Below, piece by piece: positions 36,383-46,333 of a stretch of 64,000 nucleotides of DNA. A program made the translations under genes and the position numbers. Each line of letters begins with the position of its first letter. The stretch's first letter is position 1. Origin of the DNA: Stenotrophomonas maltophilia (lineage in GTDB: Bacteria > Pseudomonadota > Gammaproteobacteria > Xanthomonadales > Xanthomonadaceae); NCBI RefSeq assembly GCF_025642255.1, contig NZ_CP106759.1, positions 3,127,501 through 3,191,500 on the forward strand, in the 5' to 3' direction. The notes beneath the pieces were generated by a model that was not told the DNA's origin, did not search any database, and was given only the letters and a program-made list of their open reading frames with translations.

Positions 36383-37412
36383 CGGGAACCTCCGCGAACA
36401 GGTCCTGCGGCGGGTTCTTCGGCTTCAGGCCCATGTGCCGGTACGCCTTGTGGGTGGCCATGCGGCCGCGCGCGGTGCGCACCAGGAAGCCCTGCTGGAT
36501 CAGGTAGGGTTCGACCACGTCTTCCAGCGTTCCGCGCTCTTCGGACAGCGCGGCGGCCAGCGATTCGATGCCGACCGGGCCACCGTCGAAGTAGTCCACC
36601 AGCGTCCTGAGCAGGCGCCGGTCGAGCTCGTCGAAGCCCTCCGGGTCGACCTTGAGCATCTGCATGGCCGCCTGGGCGACCGCCACGTCGATATGGCCAC
36701 CCGCCTTCACCTGGGCGTAGTCGCGCACCCGCCGCAGCAGGCGGTTGGCGATGCGCGGGGTGCCACGCGCACGGCGCGCGATCTCCCCTGCGCCATCGGC
36801 GGTGCAGTCGATGCCCAGGATGGTGGCCGAGCGGCGTACGATCCGGGTCAACTCCTCGACACTGTAGAACTCCAGCCGCTGGACGATGCCGAAGCGGTCG
36901 CGCAGCGGCGCGGTCAGCAGGCCGGCGCGGGTGGTGGCCCCGATCAGCGTGAACGGTGGCAGGTCGATCTTGATCGAGCGGGCCGCAGGGCCCTCGCCGA
37001 TCATGATGTCGATCTGGAAATCCTCCATCGCCGGGTACAGCACTTCCTCGACCACCGGCGACAGGCGGTGGATCTCGTCCACGAAAAGTACGTCGTGTGG
37101 CTGCAGGTTGGTCAACAGGGCGGCCAGATCACCGGCCTTTTCGATCACCGGACCGGATGTCACCCGCAGCGCCACCCCCAGTTCGTTGGCGATGACGTGG
37201 CTGAGCGTGGTCTTGCCCAGCCCCGGCGGACCGAAGATCAGCACATGGTCGAGCGCGTCGCCACGGGCCTTGGCCGCTTCGATGTAGATCTCCAGCTGCT
37301 CGCGCACCGGCGCCTGGCCCAGGTAATCGGCCAGTCGCTTGGGGCGGATGCTGGCGTCGGCGGCGTCATCCTCGCGGGTGGCGCCGGCGCCGATGATGCG
37401 GTCGTCGGTCAT
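36372..37412 (-). CDS. ruvB: Holliday junction helicase RuvB
   Basis: Hexameric ATPase of 346 residues that drives branch migration with RuvA. Walker A is GPPGLGKTT, Walker B DEIH, with sensor ATTRAG and the arginine-finger region APLRDRFG. C-terminal winged helix ends in [15 protein letters not shown] 37412 gives the normal family length; longer reading enters hairpin element C. It is separated from ruvC-ruvA by kup. Confidence 0.97.
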   Translation of the reverse strand: MTDDRIIGAGATREDDAADASIRPKRLADYLGQAPVREQLEIYIEAAKARGDALDHVLIFGPPGLGKTTLSHVIANELGVALRVTSGPVIEKAGDLAALLTNLQPHDVLFVDEIHRLSPVVEEVLYPAMEDFQIDIMIGEGPAARSIKIDLPPFTLIGATTRAGLLTAPLRDRFGIVQRLEFYSVEELTRIVRRSATILGIDCTADGAGEIARRARGTPRIANRLLRRVRDYAQVKAGGHIDVAVAQAAMQMLKVDPEGFDELDRRLLRTLVDYFDGGPVGIESLAAALSEERGTLEDVVEPYLIQQGFLVRTARGRMATHKAYRHMGLKPKNPPQDLFAEVPDVG

Positions 37413-37440
37413 GTGCTGATTATGCGGCAAAAGCGCGGGT

Positions 37441-37640
37441 TTCGGCCGGGCTGCGCCCGGCGCCCGCGGTAGTGCCGGCCGCTGGCCGGCAACCTCAACA
37501 GCAACAGCCGAAGCGGGCTTCCTGGGGAATGGCGGGGTGGGTCCGGTTGCGGGGGACGCTGCAAGTACGTCCATGTAAGCTCGGTCGCCGCATCCATGCG
37601 GCTCACGCCCCCGCAACCGGACCCACCCCGCCTTCGACAG
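37441..37640 (+). repeat. Large hairpin element, copy C
   Basis: Perfect 25-bp arms at 37531-37555 and 37608-37632 around a 52-nt loop (37556-37607). The arms are identical to copy A (12977-13078). The loop keeps GCAAGTACGTCC but its inner stem is GCCGCAT/ATGCGGC, as in copy B. Flanks TTCGGCCGGG...GCAACAGCCG and TTCGACAG also match. A GTAGTGCCGGCC-type SMAG palindrome lies inside the 5' flank (~37468-37491). It sits upstream of ruvB. Confidence 0.85.
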
Positions 37641-37859
37641 TTGGCCGCGATCTGATGGTAGGTGTCGACCTTGGTCGACACGGAAGATCCACGCCATGCG
37701 TGGATGGAACAGAGCAGGAGAGTGGGCTCAGTTTCAGGCACGCAGCATCTCCGCAAGAGGAGCCCCCTTGTTGTTCAAGGGGGCGCGCCGATAGGCGGGG
37801 GGATAAGGTGGAATGCGCGCGGGGCCCACGGTTTGCGCAGCAAATCGTGGGACGTAACG
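37641..37859. other. kup-ruvB intergenic stretch
   Basis: No gene. Contains a GGTAGGTGTCGACC/GGTCGACAC palindrome (~37656-37681), an ATCCACGC palindrome (~37687-37705) and a GCCCCCTTG/CAAGGGGGC hairpin (37762-37784, TTGTT loop). This is an unusually dense run of palindromes together with element C. Confidence 0.6.
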
Positions 37860-37884
37860 CAGGTGGAGATTAAATCTCCACCTG
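37860..37884 (-). terminator. Palindrome over the kup stop codon
   Basis: CAGGTGGAGAT/ATCTCCACCTG, an 11-bp perfect stem whose 3-nt loop plus one base is the TAA stop of kup, so the last kup codons form half of the stem. No T-run follows. Confidence 0.6.
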
Positions 37885-39789
37885 TGCGCCCAACTCAACC
37901 AGACGGTTGCCCGGAATCCGGAAGAAGCCCGTGGCCGGCGCAGCGTTGCGATGCATCAGCGCGAACAGCTTGTCGCGCCAGATCGGCATGCCGCGGTTGG
38001 CGGTGGCGACGATGGTCTCGCGGCTGGCGAAGAAGGTGGTGTCCATCGGATCGAAATAGATCCCGCCGTGGTCGCAGGAGCGCATCAACGCCAACGGTAC
38101 GTCCGGCGTCTCCATGAAACCGAAGCGGACATAGACCCGGTAGAACTCGTCGCCCACCGATTCGATCTTCAGCCGTTGCCCCTCCATCGCATAGGGAATG
38201 GGCAGGGTTTCCACATGCAGGAAGACGTTGCGCTCGTGCAGCACCTTGTTGTGCTTGAGGTTGTGCATCAGTGCATGCGGAGCCACGGTCGGGTCAGCGG
38301 TGAGGAACACCGCGGTACCCGGCACGCGCACCGGCGGCGCCAGCATCAGGCCCGGCAGGAAGGTGTCGATGCGGATACCGTCCTTGCGGATCTCGTCGCG
38401 CAGCAGCTCTCGGCCACGGCGCCAGGTGCGCATCATGGTGAACAGGAAGATGCCCAGCACGACCGGGAACCAAGCGCCCTGCAGCAGCTTGGCGCCATTG
38501 GCGATGACGAAGCCGACGTCGATGATGAAGAACACCACGCACAGCGGCAGGATCCAATGGCGCGCCTTGGGCCACAGCGAGCGCGCGACCAGGGCCAGCA
38601 GCAGCGTATCGATCAGCATGGTGGCCGAGACCGAGATGCCATAGGCCACGGCCAGGTTCGACGAGCTGCGGAAGGCCAGCACCAGGCCGATGACCATCAC
38701 CGCGATGCCCCAGTTGATGCCCGGGATGTAGATCTGGCCGATGGTGTCGTGCGAAGTGTGCTTGATGCGCATGCGCGGGATGTAGCCGAGCTGCATGGCC
38801 TGGCGCGAGACCGAGAACGCGCCGGTGATCACCGACTGCGAGGCGATCACTGCCGCCATCGTGGCCAGGATGATCATCGGATACAGGGCCCAGTCGGGGA
38901 CCGCTTCGAAGAAGGGATTCTTCACCGCTTCGGGGTGGTTCAGCACCAGCGCGCCCTGCCCCAGATAGTTCAGCACCAGGCACGGCAGCACGAAGAAGTA
39001 CCAGGCATGGCGGATGGGCTTGGCACCGAAGTGGCCCATGTCGGCATACAGGGCCTCGCCACCGGTGACCGCCAGCACCACGGCGCCAAGGATGAAGATG
39101 CCGTGCCAGCTGTGCTCCATGAAGAAGCGGATCGCCCACCACGGGTTGAACGCCTTCAGCACTTCCGGCGAATCGATGATGTTGTAGATGCCGATCGCCG
39201 CCAGCGAAATGAACCACACCGAGGTGATCGGGCCGAACGCCTTGCCGATCTTCTCTGTGCCGAAACGCTGCGCGGCGAACACCATCAGCAGGACCACAAC
39301 GGTGATCGGCACGATGAACGCGTGCAGGCCCGGTGCGGCCACCTCCAGGCCCTCGACGGCACCAAGCACCGAGATCGCAGGGGTGATCACGCCATCACCG
39401 AAGAACAGCGACGCACCGAAGATGCCCAGGATGCCCACCACGTAGGCCGAGCGTGAGCCGTTGCGCAGCGTACGCTGGGTCAGCGCCATCAACGCCATGA
39501 TGCCGCCCTCGCCATCGTTGTCGGCGCGCATGATGATGGTCACGTACTTCAGGGTGACCACGATGTTCAGCGCCCAGAACGCCAGCGACAGCACGCCGAG
39601 CACGGTGTCGTGGTCGCTGTTGAGCCCGTAGTGCGGCGAGAACGCCTCCTTCAGGGTGTACAGCGGGCTGGTACCGATGTCACCGAAGACCACACCGATC
39701 GCACCGATGACCAGCGCCAGTCCCCCGGCCGGGGGGGCGTGACCGTGTCCGCCAGGGGCGGCTGCGTGCGGGGTTTGACTGCTGGACAT
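37870..39789 (-). CDS. kup: Low-affinity potassium transporter Kup
   Basis: Inner-membrane K+/H+ symporter of 639 residues with 12 membrane segments and a ~150-residue cytoplasmic C-terminus. Typical Kup stretches: [37 protein letters not shown] and [10 protein letters not shown]. The order ruvA-kup-ruvB places it inside the recombination genes; 48 bp separate it from ruvA. Confidence 0.95.
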   Translation of the reverse strand: MSSSQTPHAAAPGGHGHAPPAGGLALVIGAIGVVFGDIGTSPLYTLKEAFSPHYGLNSDHDTVLGVLSLAFWALNIVVTLKYVTIIMRADNDGEGGIMALMALTQRTLRNGSRSAYVVGILGIFGASLFFGDGVITPAISVLGAVEGLEVAAPGLHAFIVPITVVVLLMVFAAQRFGTEKIGKAFGPITSVWFISLAAIGIYNIIDSPEVLKAFNPWWAIRFFMEHSWHGIFILGAVVLAVTGGEALYADMGHFGAKPIRHAWYFFVLPCLVLNYLGQGALVLNHPEAVKNPFFEAVPDWALYPMIILATMAAVIASQSVITGAFSVSRQAMQLGYIPRMRIKHTSHDTIGQIYIPGINWGIAVMVIGLVLAFRSSSNLAVAYGISVSATMLIDTLLLALVARSLWPKARHWILPLCVVFFIIDVGFVIANGAKLLQGAWFPVVLGIFLFTMMRTWRRGRELLRDEIRKDGIRIDTFLPGLMLAPPVRVPGTAVFLTADPTVAPHALMHNLKHNKVLHERNVFLHVETLPIPYAMEGQRLKIESVGDEFYRVYVRFGFMETPDVPLALMRSCDHGGIYFDPMDTTFFASRETIVATANRGMPIWRDKLFALMHRNAAPATGFFRIPGNRLVELGAQVEI

Positions 39790-39837
39790 GGGACTCCTGG
39801 CGAAGCTCAGGCGATGGGGGGAGGAAAAGGACGCGGC

Positions 39838-40431
39838 TCAGCGCAGCGCCGACTGCAGGGCCTTGCGGATGACCGTGGCCACTTCGTCGCCTTCGTTGAA
39901 GGCATCACGGGCCATGCGGGCCGCTTCGGCCGGCTTGTAACCCAGCTGCTGCAGCGCCACGGTGGCATCGGACAGCGGGTCGGCCGGGGCCGGACCGCTG
40001 CCGGTCGGCAGCGCCCCGCCGGCACCGAACTGGGCCGCACGGTCGCGCAGCTCCAGCACCATGCGCTCGGCAGTCTTCTTGCCGATGCCCGGGATGCGGG
40101 TCAGTGCGGTGATGTCGCCCGCCTGCACCATGCGCGCGAATTCCTCGACGCTGACAGCGGACAGCACGGCCAGCGCGATCTTCGCGCCGATGCCGCTGAC
40201 CTTCTGCACATCGCGGAACAGCCGACGCTCGCCCTCGCGCAGGAAGCCGTACAGCGAGACGCTGTCTTCCTTCTGCGCGTAATGGGTGTACAGCGTGACC
40301 TCGCGTCCGAGCTCGGGCAGGTCGTAGAAGGTGCTCATCGGCGCCTCCAGTTCGTAGCCCACTCCATTCACGTCCACCACCAGCCACGGCGGCGCCTTGT
40401 AGGCGACGATGCCGCGCAGTCGACCGATCAT
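39838..40431 (-). CDS. ruvA: Holliday junction protein RuvA
   Basis: Tetrameric junction-binding protein of 197 residues. [23 protein letters not shown] is the N-terminal OB fold, two helix-hairpin-helix motifs follow ([22 protein letters not shown]), and a C-terminal RuvB-contacting domain ([16 protein letters not shown]). It lies 13 bp after ruvC. Confidence 0.97.
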   Translation of the reverse strand: MIGRLRGIVAYKAPPWLVVDVNGVGYELEAPMSTFYDLPELGREVTLYTHYAQKEDSVSLYGFLREGERRLFRDVQKVSGIGAKIALAVLSAVSVEEFARMVQAGDITALTRIPGIGKKTAERMVLELRDRAAQFGAGGALPTGSGPAPADPLSDATVALQQLGYKPAEAARMARDAFNEGDEVATVIRKALQSALR

Positions 40432-40444
40432 TGCGTGCAGCTCC

Positions 40445-40966
40445 TCATTTGCGACCCCACGCCTGGCGGGCGCTGAGCCCCAGGCGGTTGGCCGTCGCCC
40501 TTACGTGGGCGTGGGTGATCGCTACCGCCAACGCGTCTGCCGCGTCGGCCTGCAGCTTGGTTTTCAGGTTGAGCATGAGCCCGACCATGTGTTGAACCTG
40601 TTGCTTTTCCGCGCCACCACGGCCGACCACCGCCAGCTTGATCTCGCTGGCGGCGTATTCGTGCACCGGCAGGTCGCGCAGCACCACGGCCGAAATGGCT
40701 GCGCCGCGGGCCTGGCCCAGCTTCAGCGCCGAATCGGGGTTGCGCGCCATGAACACGCGCTCGATCGCCACTTCCTGCGGCTGGTACTCGCGGCACAGGT
40801 CGGCCAGACCCAGCACCAGCAGCTTCATCCGCTGCGGGAAATCGTCGGCGCCCAGCAGTACCAGGGGCTGGTGATGGACGTGGATGACGCGCCCTGCGGC
40901 ATCGACATCGATGATGCCCACCCCGGTCCGCTGTGAACCGGGGTCGATGCCGAGGATGCGGGTCAT
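40445..40966 (-). CDS. ruvC: Holliday junction endonuclease RuvC
   Basis: Dimeric resolvase of 173 residues. Catalytic acids are seen in [12 protein letters not shown] (D7), EVAIERVFM and the C-terminal [14 protein letters not shown]. First gene of the ruvC-ruvA-kup-ruvB series; 105 bp from yebC. Confidence 0.97.
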   Translation of the reverse strand: MTRILGIDPGSQRTGVGIIDVDAAGRVIHVHHQPLVLLGADDFPQRMKLLVLGLADLCREYQPQEVAIERVFMARNPDSALKLGQARGAAISAVVLRDLPVHEYAASEIKLAVVGRGGAEKQQVQHMVGLMLNLKTKLQADAADALAVAITHAHVRATANRLGLSARQAWGRK

Positions 40967-41071
40967 GCCGCGCTCCTGGCGGGGCGGAACGGGAAGCGCT
41001 GGCAGGCGTATGGGCTCATGACTGTCCGCGGTGACCGTTCAACGGCCCGCGCCCAGGCCGTCGGTGACGGC

Positions 41072-41803
41072 TCAGGCGTAGGCGTCGGCGCCGAGTTCGG
41101 CGTTCGAATACACGTCCTGCACGTCGTCCAGGTCTTCAAGCATGTCCAGCAGCTTGCGGACCTGCAGGGCGACCTCGCCCTCGACCTTGATGTCGTTGTC
41201 TGCGCGGAAGGTGATCTCGGCGTGGTCGGCGAGATGCCCTGCGGCAGTCATCGCCTCCTTTACCGCGTTGAATGCGTCAGGGCTGGTGACCACGTCGATC
41301 GAGCCATCGTCCGGATAGACGACGATGTCATCGGCGCCCGCCTCGATGGCCGCTTCGGTGATCGCCTCCTCGTCCGCACCCGGGGCAAAGCTGAGCACGC
41401 CCAGGCGCTTGAACATGAAGGCCACCGAGCCCTCGGTCCCCATGTTGCCGCCGCATTTGCTGAACGCGTGGCGGACATCGGCCACGGTGCGCACGCGGTT
41501 GTCGGTCAGGCAATCGACGATCACCGCCACACCGCCGGGCGCATAGCCCTCGTAGCGCACTTCCTCGTAGTCGACGCCTTCCAGCTCACCGGTGGCCTTC
41601 TTGATCGCACGTTCGATCACGTCCTTGGACATGTTCACGGCCAGGCCCTTGTCCATCGCCACGCGCAGGCGCGGGTTGTTGTTGGGGTCGCCTCCACCGC
41701 CGCGCGCGGCCACGCCGATCTCGCGGATGATCTTGGTGAAAATCTTGCCGCGCTTCGCGTCGGACGCGTTCTTGCGGGCTTCGATGGAGGGGCCTCTACC
41801 CAT
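41072..41803 (-). CDS. yebC: YebC/PmpR-family protein
   Basis: Protein of 243 residues of the YebC/TACO1 family, which works in transcription control or in translation of proline-rich stretches. [22 protein letters not shown] start (with S where many have W), [12 protein letters not shown] and [19 protein letters not shown] are family hallmarks; the acidic C-terminal domain is complete. It sits before ruvC, a common arrangement. Confidence 0.95.
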   Translation of the reverse strand: MGRGPSIEARKNASDAKRGKIFTKIIREIGVAARGGGGDPNNNPRLRVAMDKGLAVNMSKDVIERAIKKATGELEGVDYEEVRYEGYAPGGVAVIVDCLTDNRVRTVADVRHAFSKCGGNMGTEGSVAFMFKRLGVLSFAPGADEEAITEAAIEAGADDIVVYPDDGSIDVVTSPDAFNAVKEAMTAAGHLADHAEITFRADNDIKVEGEVALQVRKLLDMLEDLDDVQDVYSNAELGADAYA

Positions 41804-41897
41804 GGGTGCTACCGTCTGGCTGCTTCAGGATCAAGGCGCGGATTCTACCTGATCGGGCGCTGCAACCGTGTCTAGGGCGGATGGGCGCCGCTGCGCT

Positions 41898-41973
41898 CGC
41901 CGGGCATGGCCCGGCGCTACCGCGAATGCGCCGCAGGATCGTTGCCGGGGTAGCGCCGGGCCATGCCCGGCGG
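41898..41973. repeat. SMAG inverted pair
   Basis: 41898-41920 and 41950-41973 are GCCGGGC-type palindromes with their GTAG ends facing each other, between yebC and the alpha/beta hydrolase. Confidence 0.85.
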
Positions 41974-41995
41974 ACGGTGCGCATCGACCGGGCGC

Positions 41996-42628
41996 CTACG
42001 CGGCCGCAGCGTCGCGGCTGTGATCGAACCGGCCGTGGCGCAGGAAGTGCGCGGTCTGCCGTGCCGCATCGGGCGAAACCACCAGGCCACTGTGGCTGGT
42101 ACGCACCACGCAATGATCGGCCAGACCCGGCAGGCGGGTTTCCGCCAGCGCCACCGTGCCGTCGGAAGCATCGTCGATCGCGCCGAGCAGGCTGCCCAGC
42201 CCATGCGGCACCGAACCGGCGATCAGGCCGACCGCAGCCGTTCCCTGCCAGTCGGGCAGGCCGTCAAGCAGCAGTTCGCTGCTGCGGCCCAAGGCCAGCC
42301 CCCAGCCATGCTCGGACAGCGAACGCGCGGTACCGCTGCCGCGCAGCGGCGAGCCAAGGCAGACCACGCGCTGTACCTGCAGCTGCGGTTGCCGGCGCAA
42401 TGCCTCCAGCGCCAGCAGCCCGCCAAGGCTGTGGCCGACCAGCGACAGCGGTCCGGCATCGGCCAGACGCTCCAACAGCTGAGGTACCGCTACATCCGGG
42501 CCGCCGAACACGGAGGAATAGCCAAAGGTCTGCACCCGGAACCCGCGCGCGCGCAGGCGCCACGCCAGCGGCCCTACCCAGGCGCGGGCGTTCCAGATGC
42601 CATGGAGCAGCAGTACGGGGGGTGTCAT
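41996..42628 (-). CDS. Alpha/beta hydrolase (lipase-like)
   Basis: Cytoplasmic-looking hydrolase of 210 residues without a signal. PPVLLLHGIWN is the oxyanion strand, LSLVGHSLGGLLAL (Ser ~68) the nucleophile elbow, and DHCVVRTSHSGLVVS holds a late Asp/His. Resembles PGAP1/lipase-type bacterial hydrolases. ATG 42628 begins directly at the fold. It is 79 bp after the GNAT gene on the same strand. Confidence 0.8.
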   Translation of the reverse strand: MTPPVLLLHGIWNARAWVGPLAWRLRARGFRVQTFGYSSVFGGPDVAVPQLLERLADAGPLSLVGHSLGGLLALEALRRQPQLQVQRVVCLGSPLRGSGTARSLSEHGWGLALGRSSELLLDGLPDWQGTAAVGLIAGSVPHGLGSLLGAIDDASDGTVALAETRLPGLADHCVVRTSHSGLVVSPDAARQTAHFLRHGRFDHSRDAAAA

Positions 42629-42707
42629 GTGCAACAGCCTGGCGATCAGCGGGGCGAAAACGTGAGGTGATTGAACACAGGCCGGCAGAAAGCGGCGGTG
42701 AACGCGC

Positions 42708-43229
42708 TCAGGCCGTTCGCGGCGCGCGGCGCAGGATGAACTCCAGATCGTTGGTCTGGCCGACCGGGAACAGGTACTGCCCGGCCTTCTCGAAGCCGTA
42801 ACGGGCGTAGAAGCGCTGTGCGCCGAAGTTCTCCGACCACACGCCCAGCCACAGTGTCCTCGGGCCGTCGCGCTCCAGCCACGCCAGGGCGGTTTCCAGC
42901 AGGCGGCTGCCCCAGCCACAACTCTGCTGCGACTTGATCAGATACAGGCGCTTGAGCTCGCCATCCCCCGCTTTCACGTCCGGATGGGGCAGGCCACAGG
43001 GGCCGGCGGCGGCATGACCGACCGCCTCCCCTTCCCGCTCCAGCAACCACACGGCGTAATCCGGGTGGGCGAGGATCGTGCGCTGGCGCTCGACCGTGTA
43101 GGACTCCTGCAGGAAAGCCTGCAGGTCCTGCGGCGGATACAGGTGGCCGAAGGTCTCGGTGAACGTGCGTGCGGCCAGCGCCGACAAGGTCGGCGCGTCG
43201 TCCACGGTGGCGCGGCGGATCGAGTACAT
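42708..43229 (-). CDS. GNAT-family N-acetyltransferase (paralogue)
   Basis: 173-residue acetyltransferase closely related to the one at 18750-19262: shared FTETFGHLYPPQDLQAFL, DGELKRLYLI and GAQRFYARYGFEKAGQY patterns, and both end in EFILRRA. ATG 43229 begins at YSIRRATVDDAP. Located 31 bp after the acidic protein, probably in the aspS transcript. Confidence 0.85.
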   Translation of the reverse strand: MYSIRRATVDDAPTLSALAARTFTETFGHLYPPQDLQAFLQESYTVERQRTILAHPDYAVWLLEREGEAVGHAAAGPCGLPHPDVKAGDGELKRLYLIKSQQSCGWGSRLLETALAWLERDGPRTLWLGVWSENFGAQRFYARYGFEKAGQYLFPVGQTNDLEFILRRAPRTA

Positions 43230-43260
43230 GCAGGAAGTTGACGTCAGCGCGAAGGGCGGG

Positions 43261-43584
43261 TCAAGCCTTCTCGGGCGATTCCGCGTCTTCGTCTTCCTCG
43301 TCCTCTTCCTCGTACTCCTCTTCGTCCTCGTCCTCTTCTTCGCCTTCCTCGTCCTCGTCGTACTCTTCTTCCTCTTCGTCGTCTTCGTAATCCTCGACGC
43401 CGAAGTCTTCACCGTCCCAGCGCCCTTCGCCGTCGGCGACGAAGGTCAGGGCCATCGCCGCCGGGTTGGTACCGACGCGGACCAGCCAACCACCGAACAC
43501 GCGTGCCCGCTCGGTGACCAGGTTGGCCTCGGAGCCTTCATTGCCCAGCTTTTCCCACTCCAGCGAAAACGCAAACTCGGTCAT
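43261..43584 (-). CDS. Small protein with a poly-Asp/Glu tail
   Basis: 107-residue protein. The first ~60 residues are ordinary (FAFSLEWEKLGNEG, ARVFGGWLVRVG, MALTFVADGEGRWDG) and look like a small beta-rich domain. From about residue 61 almost every residue is Asp, Glu or Tyr, up to PEKA. AGGAG precedes ATG 43584. It is 16 bp after aspS and therefore probably cotranscribed. No function known; an RNA or DNA mimic or a binding partner for a basic protein would be possible. Confidence 0.78.
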   Translation of the reverse strand: MTEFAFSLEWEKLGNEGSEANLVTERARVFGGWLVRVGTNPAAMALTFVADGEGRWDGEDFGVEDYEDDEEEEEYDEDEEGEEEDEDEEEYEEEDEEDEDAESPEKA

Positions 43585-43600
43585 TGCCTGGATCTCCTGA

Positions 43601-45352
43601 TCAGTTTTTCTTGGGGCGAACCTGGATGTGCACTTCGGCCAGCTGCTCGTCGACGATCGGCGACGGCGCGTCGGTCATCAGATCCTGTGCACCGGTGGTC
43701 TTCGGGAACGGGATGACGTCGCGGATCGACTCGGTACCGGCCATCAGCGCGGCGATGCGGTCGATGCCGAATGCGATGCCGCCGTGCGGCGGCGCGCCGT
43801 AGTTCAGCGCGTCGAGCAGGAAACCGAACTTGGCACGCGCTTCTTCGGCGCCGATGCCGAGCAGCTCGAACACCGCGCTCTGCATGTCCGGGCGATGGAT
43901 ACGGATCGAGCCGCCGCCGATTTCATTGCCGTTGAGCACCATGTCGTAGCCGCGCGAGACCGCGGTACGGGCATTGGCGCGCAGGTCGGCAATATCGTCC
44001 ACGGCCGGTGCGGTGAAGGGGTGATGCAGGGCGACATAGCGCTGCGCCTCGTCATCCCATTCGAACATCGGGAAATCGGTGACCCACAACGGGCGCCAGC
44101 CATCGGCGACCAGGCCGAAGTCCTTGCCGGCCTTCAGGCGCAGCGCGCCCATGAAGTCGGAGACCTTGTTGTAGCCACCGGCACCGAAGAACACGATGTC
44201 ACCCTTGCCGGCGCCGACGTGGGTAACCAGCGCGGCGAAGGCGTCTTCGCTGAAGAACTTCTGGATCGGCGAGCTGACCTCGCCGTTGTCGGCGATCTTG
44301 ATGTAGGCCAGGCCCTTGGCGCCGTACTTGGCGGCGTGCGCAGCGTACTCATCGATCTGCTTGCGGCTCAACGCTGCGCCACCGGGGATGCGCAGCGCGG
44401 CGACGCGGCCATCGGCGTCGTTGGCCGGGCCGGTGAACACCGGGAACTCACTGCCCTTGACCAGCTCGGCCACGTCCACCAGTTCCAGCGCGATGCGCAG
44501 GTCCGGCTTGTCCGACCCATACCGGCGCATCGCTTCGGCCCAGGTCATGCGCGGGAAGCTGGCATCCAGGTCGACGTCCACCACTTCCTTGAAGATGGCG
44601 CGGATCATCTCTTCGACGAAATCCTGCACGTCGCGCTCGCGCACGAAGGCGAACTCCATGTCCAGCTGGGTGAATTCCAGCTGGCGGTCGGCACGCAGCG
44701 CTTCATCGCGGAAGCAGCGCGCGATCTGGTAGTAACGGTCGAAGCCGGCCACCATCAGGATCTGCTTGAACAGCTGCGGGCTCTGCGGAAGAGCGTAGAA
44801 CTCGCCCGGATGCATGCGCGCCGGCACCAGGAAGTCGCGCGCGCCCTCCGGGGTGGCCTTGGTCAGGATCGGGGTTTCGATGTCCTGGAAGCCACGCGCA
44901 TCCAGGTGACGGCGCAGCGCCTGCACCAGCTTGATGCGGGTGCGCTGCATGCGCTGCATTTCCGGGCGGCGCAGGTCCAGGTAGCGGTACTTCAGGCGGG
45001 TATCTTCGCCCGGATTCTCGTGAGCGTGGAACGGCAACGGCGCCGCCTTGTTCAGCACGGTAATGGCCGTGGCGATCACTTCCACCCTGCCGGTGGCCAT
45101 CTTGTCGTTCACCGCGTGGCGGGCACGCACCACGCCTTCCACCTGCAGCACATCCTCGTAGCCCAGGCTGGCCGCGACCGCGAACACTTCGGCGTTGTCG
45201 ACCTCGACCGTCACCTGCACGATGCCTTCATGATCGCGCAGATCGATGAAGCAGACGCCGCCCTGGTTACGGGCCACGTCGGTCCAGCCGGCGAGGGTGA
45301 CAGTCTGGCCAATCAGGGTCTCGTCGACCAGGCCGCAGAAGTGGGTACGCAT
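43601..45352 (-). CDS. aspS: Aspartyl-tRNA synthetase
   Basis: Class IIb synthetase of 583 residues. N-terminal OB-fold anticodon domain ([19 protein letters not shown]), class II motif 2 ([21 protein letters not shown]), a GAD insertion and motif 3 ([15 protein letters not shown]). ATG 45352 starts [11 protein letters not shown], the normal start; longer reading is not conserved-looking. The sequence alone does not settle whether it also charges tRNA-Asn. Confidence 0.97.
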   Translation of the reverse strand: MRTHFCGLVDETLIGQTVTLAGWTDVARNQGGVCFIDLRDHEGIVQVTVEVDNAEVFAVAASLGYEDVLQVEGVVRARHAVNDKMATGRVEVIATAITVLNKAAPLPFHAHENPGEDTRLKYRYLDLRRPEMQRMQRTRIKLVQALRRHLDARGFQDIETPILTKATPEGARDFLVPARMHPGEFYALPQSPQLFKQILMVAGFDRYYQIARCFRDEALRADRQLEFTQLDMEFAFVRERDVQDFVEEMIRAIFKEVVDVDLDASFPRMTWAEAMRRYGSDKPDLRIALELVDVAELVKGSEFPVFTGPANDADGRVAALRIPGGAALSRKQIDEYAAHAAKYGAKGLAYIKIADNGEVSSPIQKFFSEDAFAALVTHVGAGKGDIVFFGAGGYNKVSDFMGALRLKAGKDFGLVADGWRPLWVTDFPMFEWDDEAQRYVALHHPFTAPAVDDIADLRANARTAVSRGYDMVLNGNEIGGGSIRIHRPDMQSAVFELLGIGAEEARAKFGFLLDALNYGAPPHGGIAFGIDRIAALMAGTESIRDVIPFPKTTGAQDLMTDAPSPIVDEQLAEVHIQVRPKKN

Positions 45353-45510
45353 GGGGGAAAGCTCCGCTGGAGAACGCCGGCACCCGATGGGGCCGGAAAG
45401 CCCCGTATTCTGCGGCCGAGGCCCCGGCCGGGGCAAATGCGGGGCAGTCACACGGGCTTTATCCGTTCCGTCCTTATAGTCGCGCACCACACACCGTATG
45501 GGGATTCGCC

Positions 45511-46248
45511 ATGAAAACGCTGTCCCTGGCCAGCCTGGCCGTCACCCTCAGCCTGGGCGCCCTCGCCGGGCTCACCCTCTCCCCCGCCCCCGCCGCCGCG
45601 CAGAACGGCGTCATCCGCTGCGAAAGCCAGAACAACCGCGAACGGGTCTGCACTACCGGCTGGCGCAGCGCGCAGCTGGTACGCCAGCTGTCCGGTTCGG
45701 CCTGCCAGGAAGGCCGTACCTGGGGCAGCCGCAACGGCAGCATCTGGGTCAACAACGGCTGCCGCGCCGAATTCGTCGAGGGCCGCGGCGGCTGGGGCGG
45801 TGGCAATGGCGGTTGGGGGGGCAACAACGGCGACACCATCCGCTGCGAAAGCCAGAACAACCGTGAACGCAGCTGTCCGGTCGGATGGCGCAATGCCCGC
45901 CTGGTCCGCCAGTTGTCCGGCAGTCCCTGCCAGGAAGGCCGCACCTGGGGCGTGCGCAATGGCGCGGTGTGGGTCAGCAATGGCTGCCGCGCCGAGTTCG
46001 CTGAAGCCCGCGGTGGCTGGGGCGGCGGCAACGGCGGCTGGGGCGGCGGCGGCAACAGCAATTACTCCATTACCTGCAGCAGCAACAACAACCGCACCCA
46101 GAACTGTGACTGGGACGAGCGCCAGGGCCGGCCCGTGCTGCAGCAGCAGCTGTCGGGCAGCGCCTGTCAGGAGGGCCGCAGCTGGGGCTATTCGCGGGGC
46201 CAGGTCTGGGTGAGCAACGGCTGCCGGGCCCGCTTCGGCACGCGCTGA
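45511..46248 (+). CDS. Secreted protein with three DUF3011 repeats
   Basis: 245-residue exported protein with a signal peptide ([17 protein letters not shown] to AAAQ, ~31). Three repeats follow, each with C-[SES]-x-NNRxx-C, LSGSxCQEGRxWG and VNNGCRAxF, giving four cysteines per unit in most cases. Units are joined by Gly/Trp linkers ([12 protein letters not shown]). DUF3011 is a lectin-like beta-rich family of unknown role, common in Xanthomonadaceae. Ends RFGTR; a monocistronic look. Confidence 0.87.
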   Translation: MKTLSLASLAVTLSLGALAGLTLSPAPAAAQNGVIRCESQNNRERVCTTGWRSAQLVRQLSGSACQEGRTWGSRNGSIWVNNGCRAEFVEGRGGWGGGNGGWGGNNGDTIRCESQNNRERSCPVGWRNARLVRQLSGSPCQEGRTWGVRNGAVWVSNGCRAEFAEARGGWGGGNGGWGGGGNSNYSITCSSNNNRTQNCDWDERQGRPVLQQQLSGSACQEGRSWGYSRGQVWVSNGCRARFGTR

Positions 46249-46333
46249 GCGAACGAACCTGCGGGCGTGCGGCGGCATCGCCGCCGCCGCGCTCGCCGGG
46301 GATCGCCCGGCACTGTCAGGCCCGATTCGAGCG

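Noticed and set aside
43159-43716. Plus-strand frame rich in Val/Leu/Phe or Ser over the acidic gene
   Set aside because: It is the reverse strand of the Asp/Glu codon run; the minus frame has a ribosome site and an ordinary N-terminal domain.
45448-46278. 276-codon minus frame
   Set aside because: Opposite the DUF3011 gene; Ala/Val-rich with no signal or motif.
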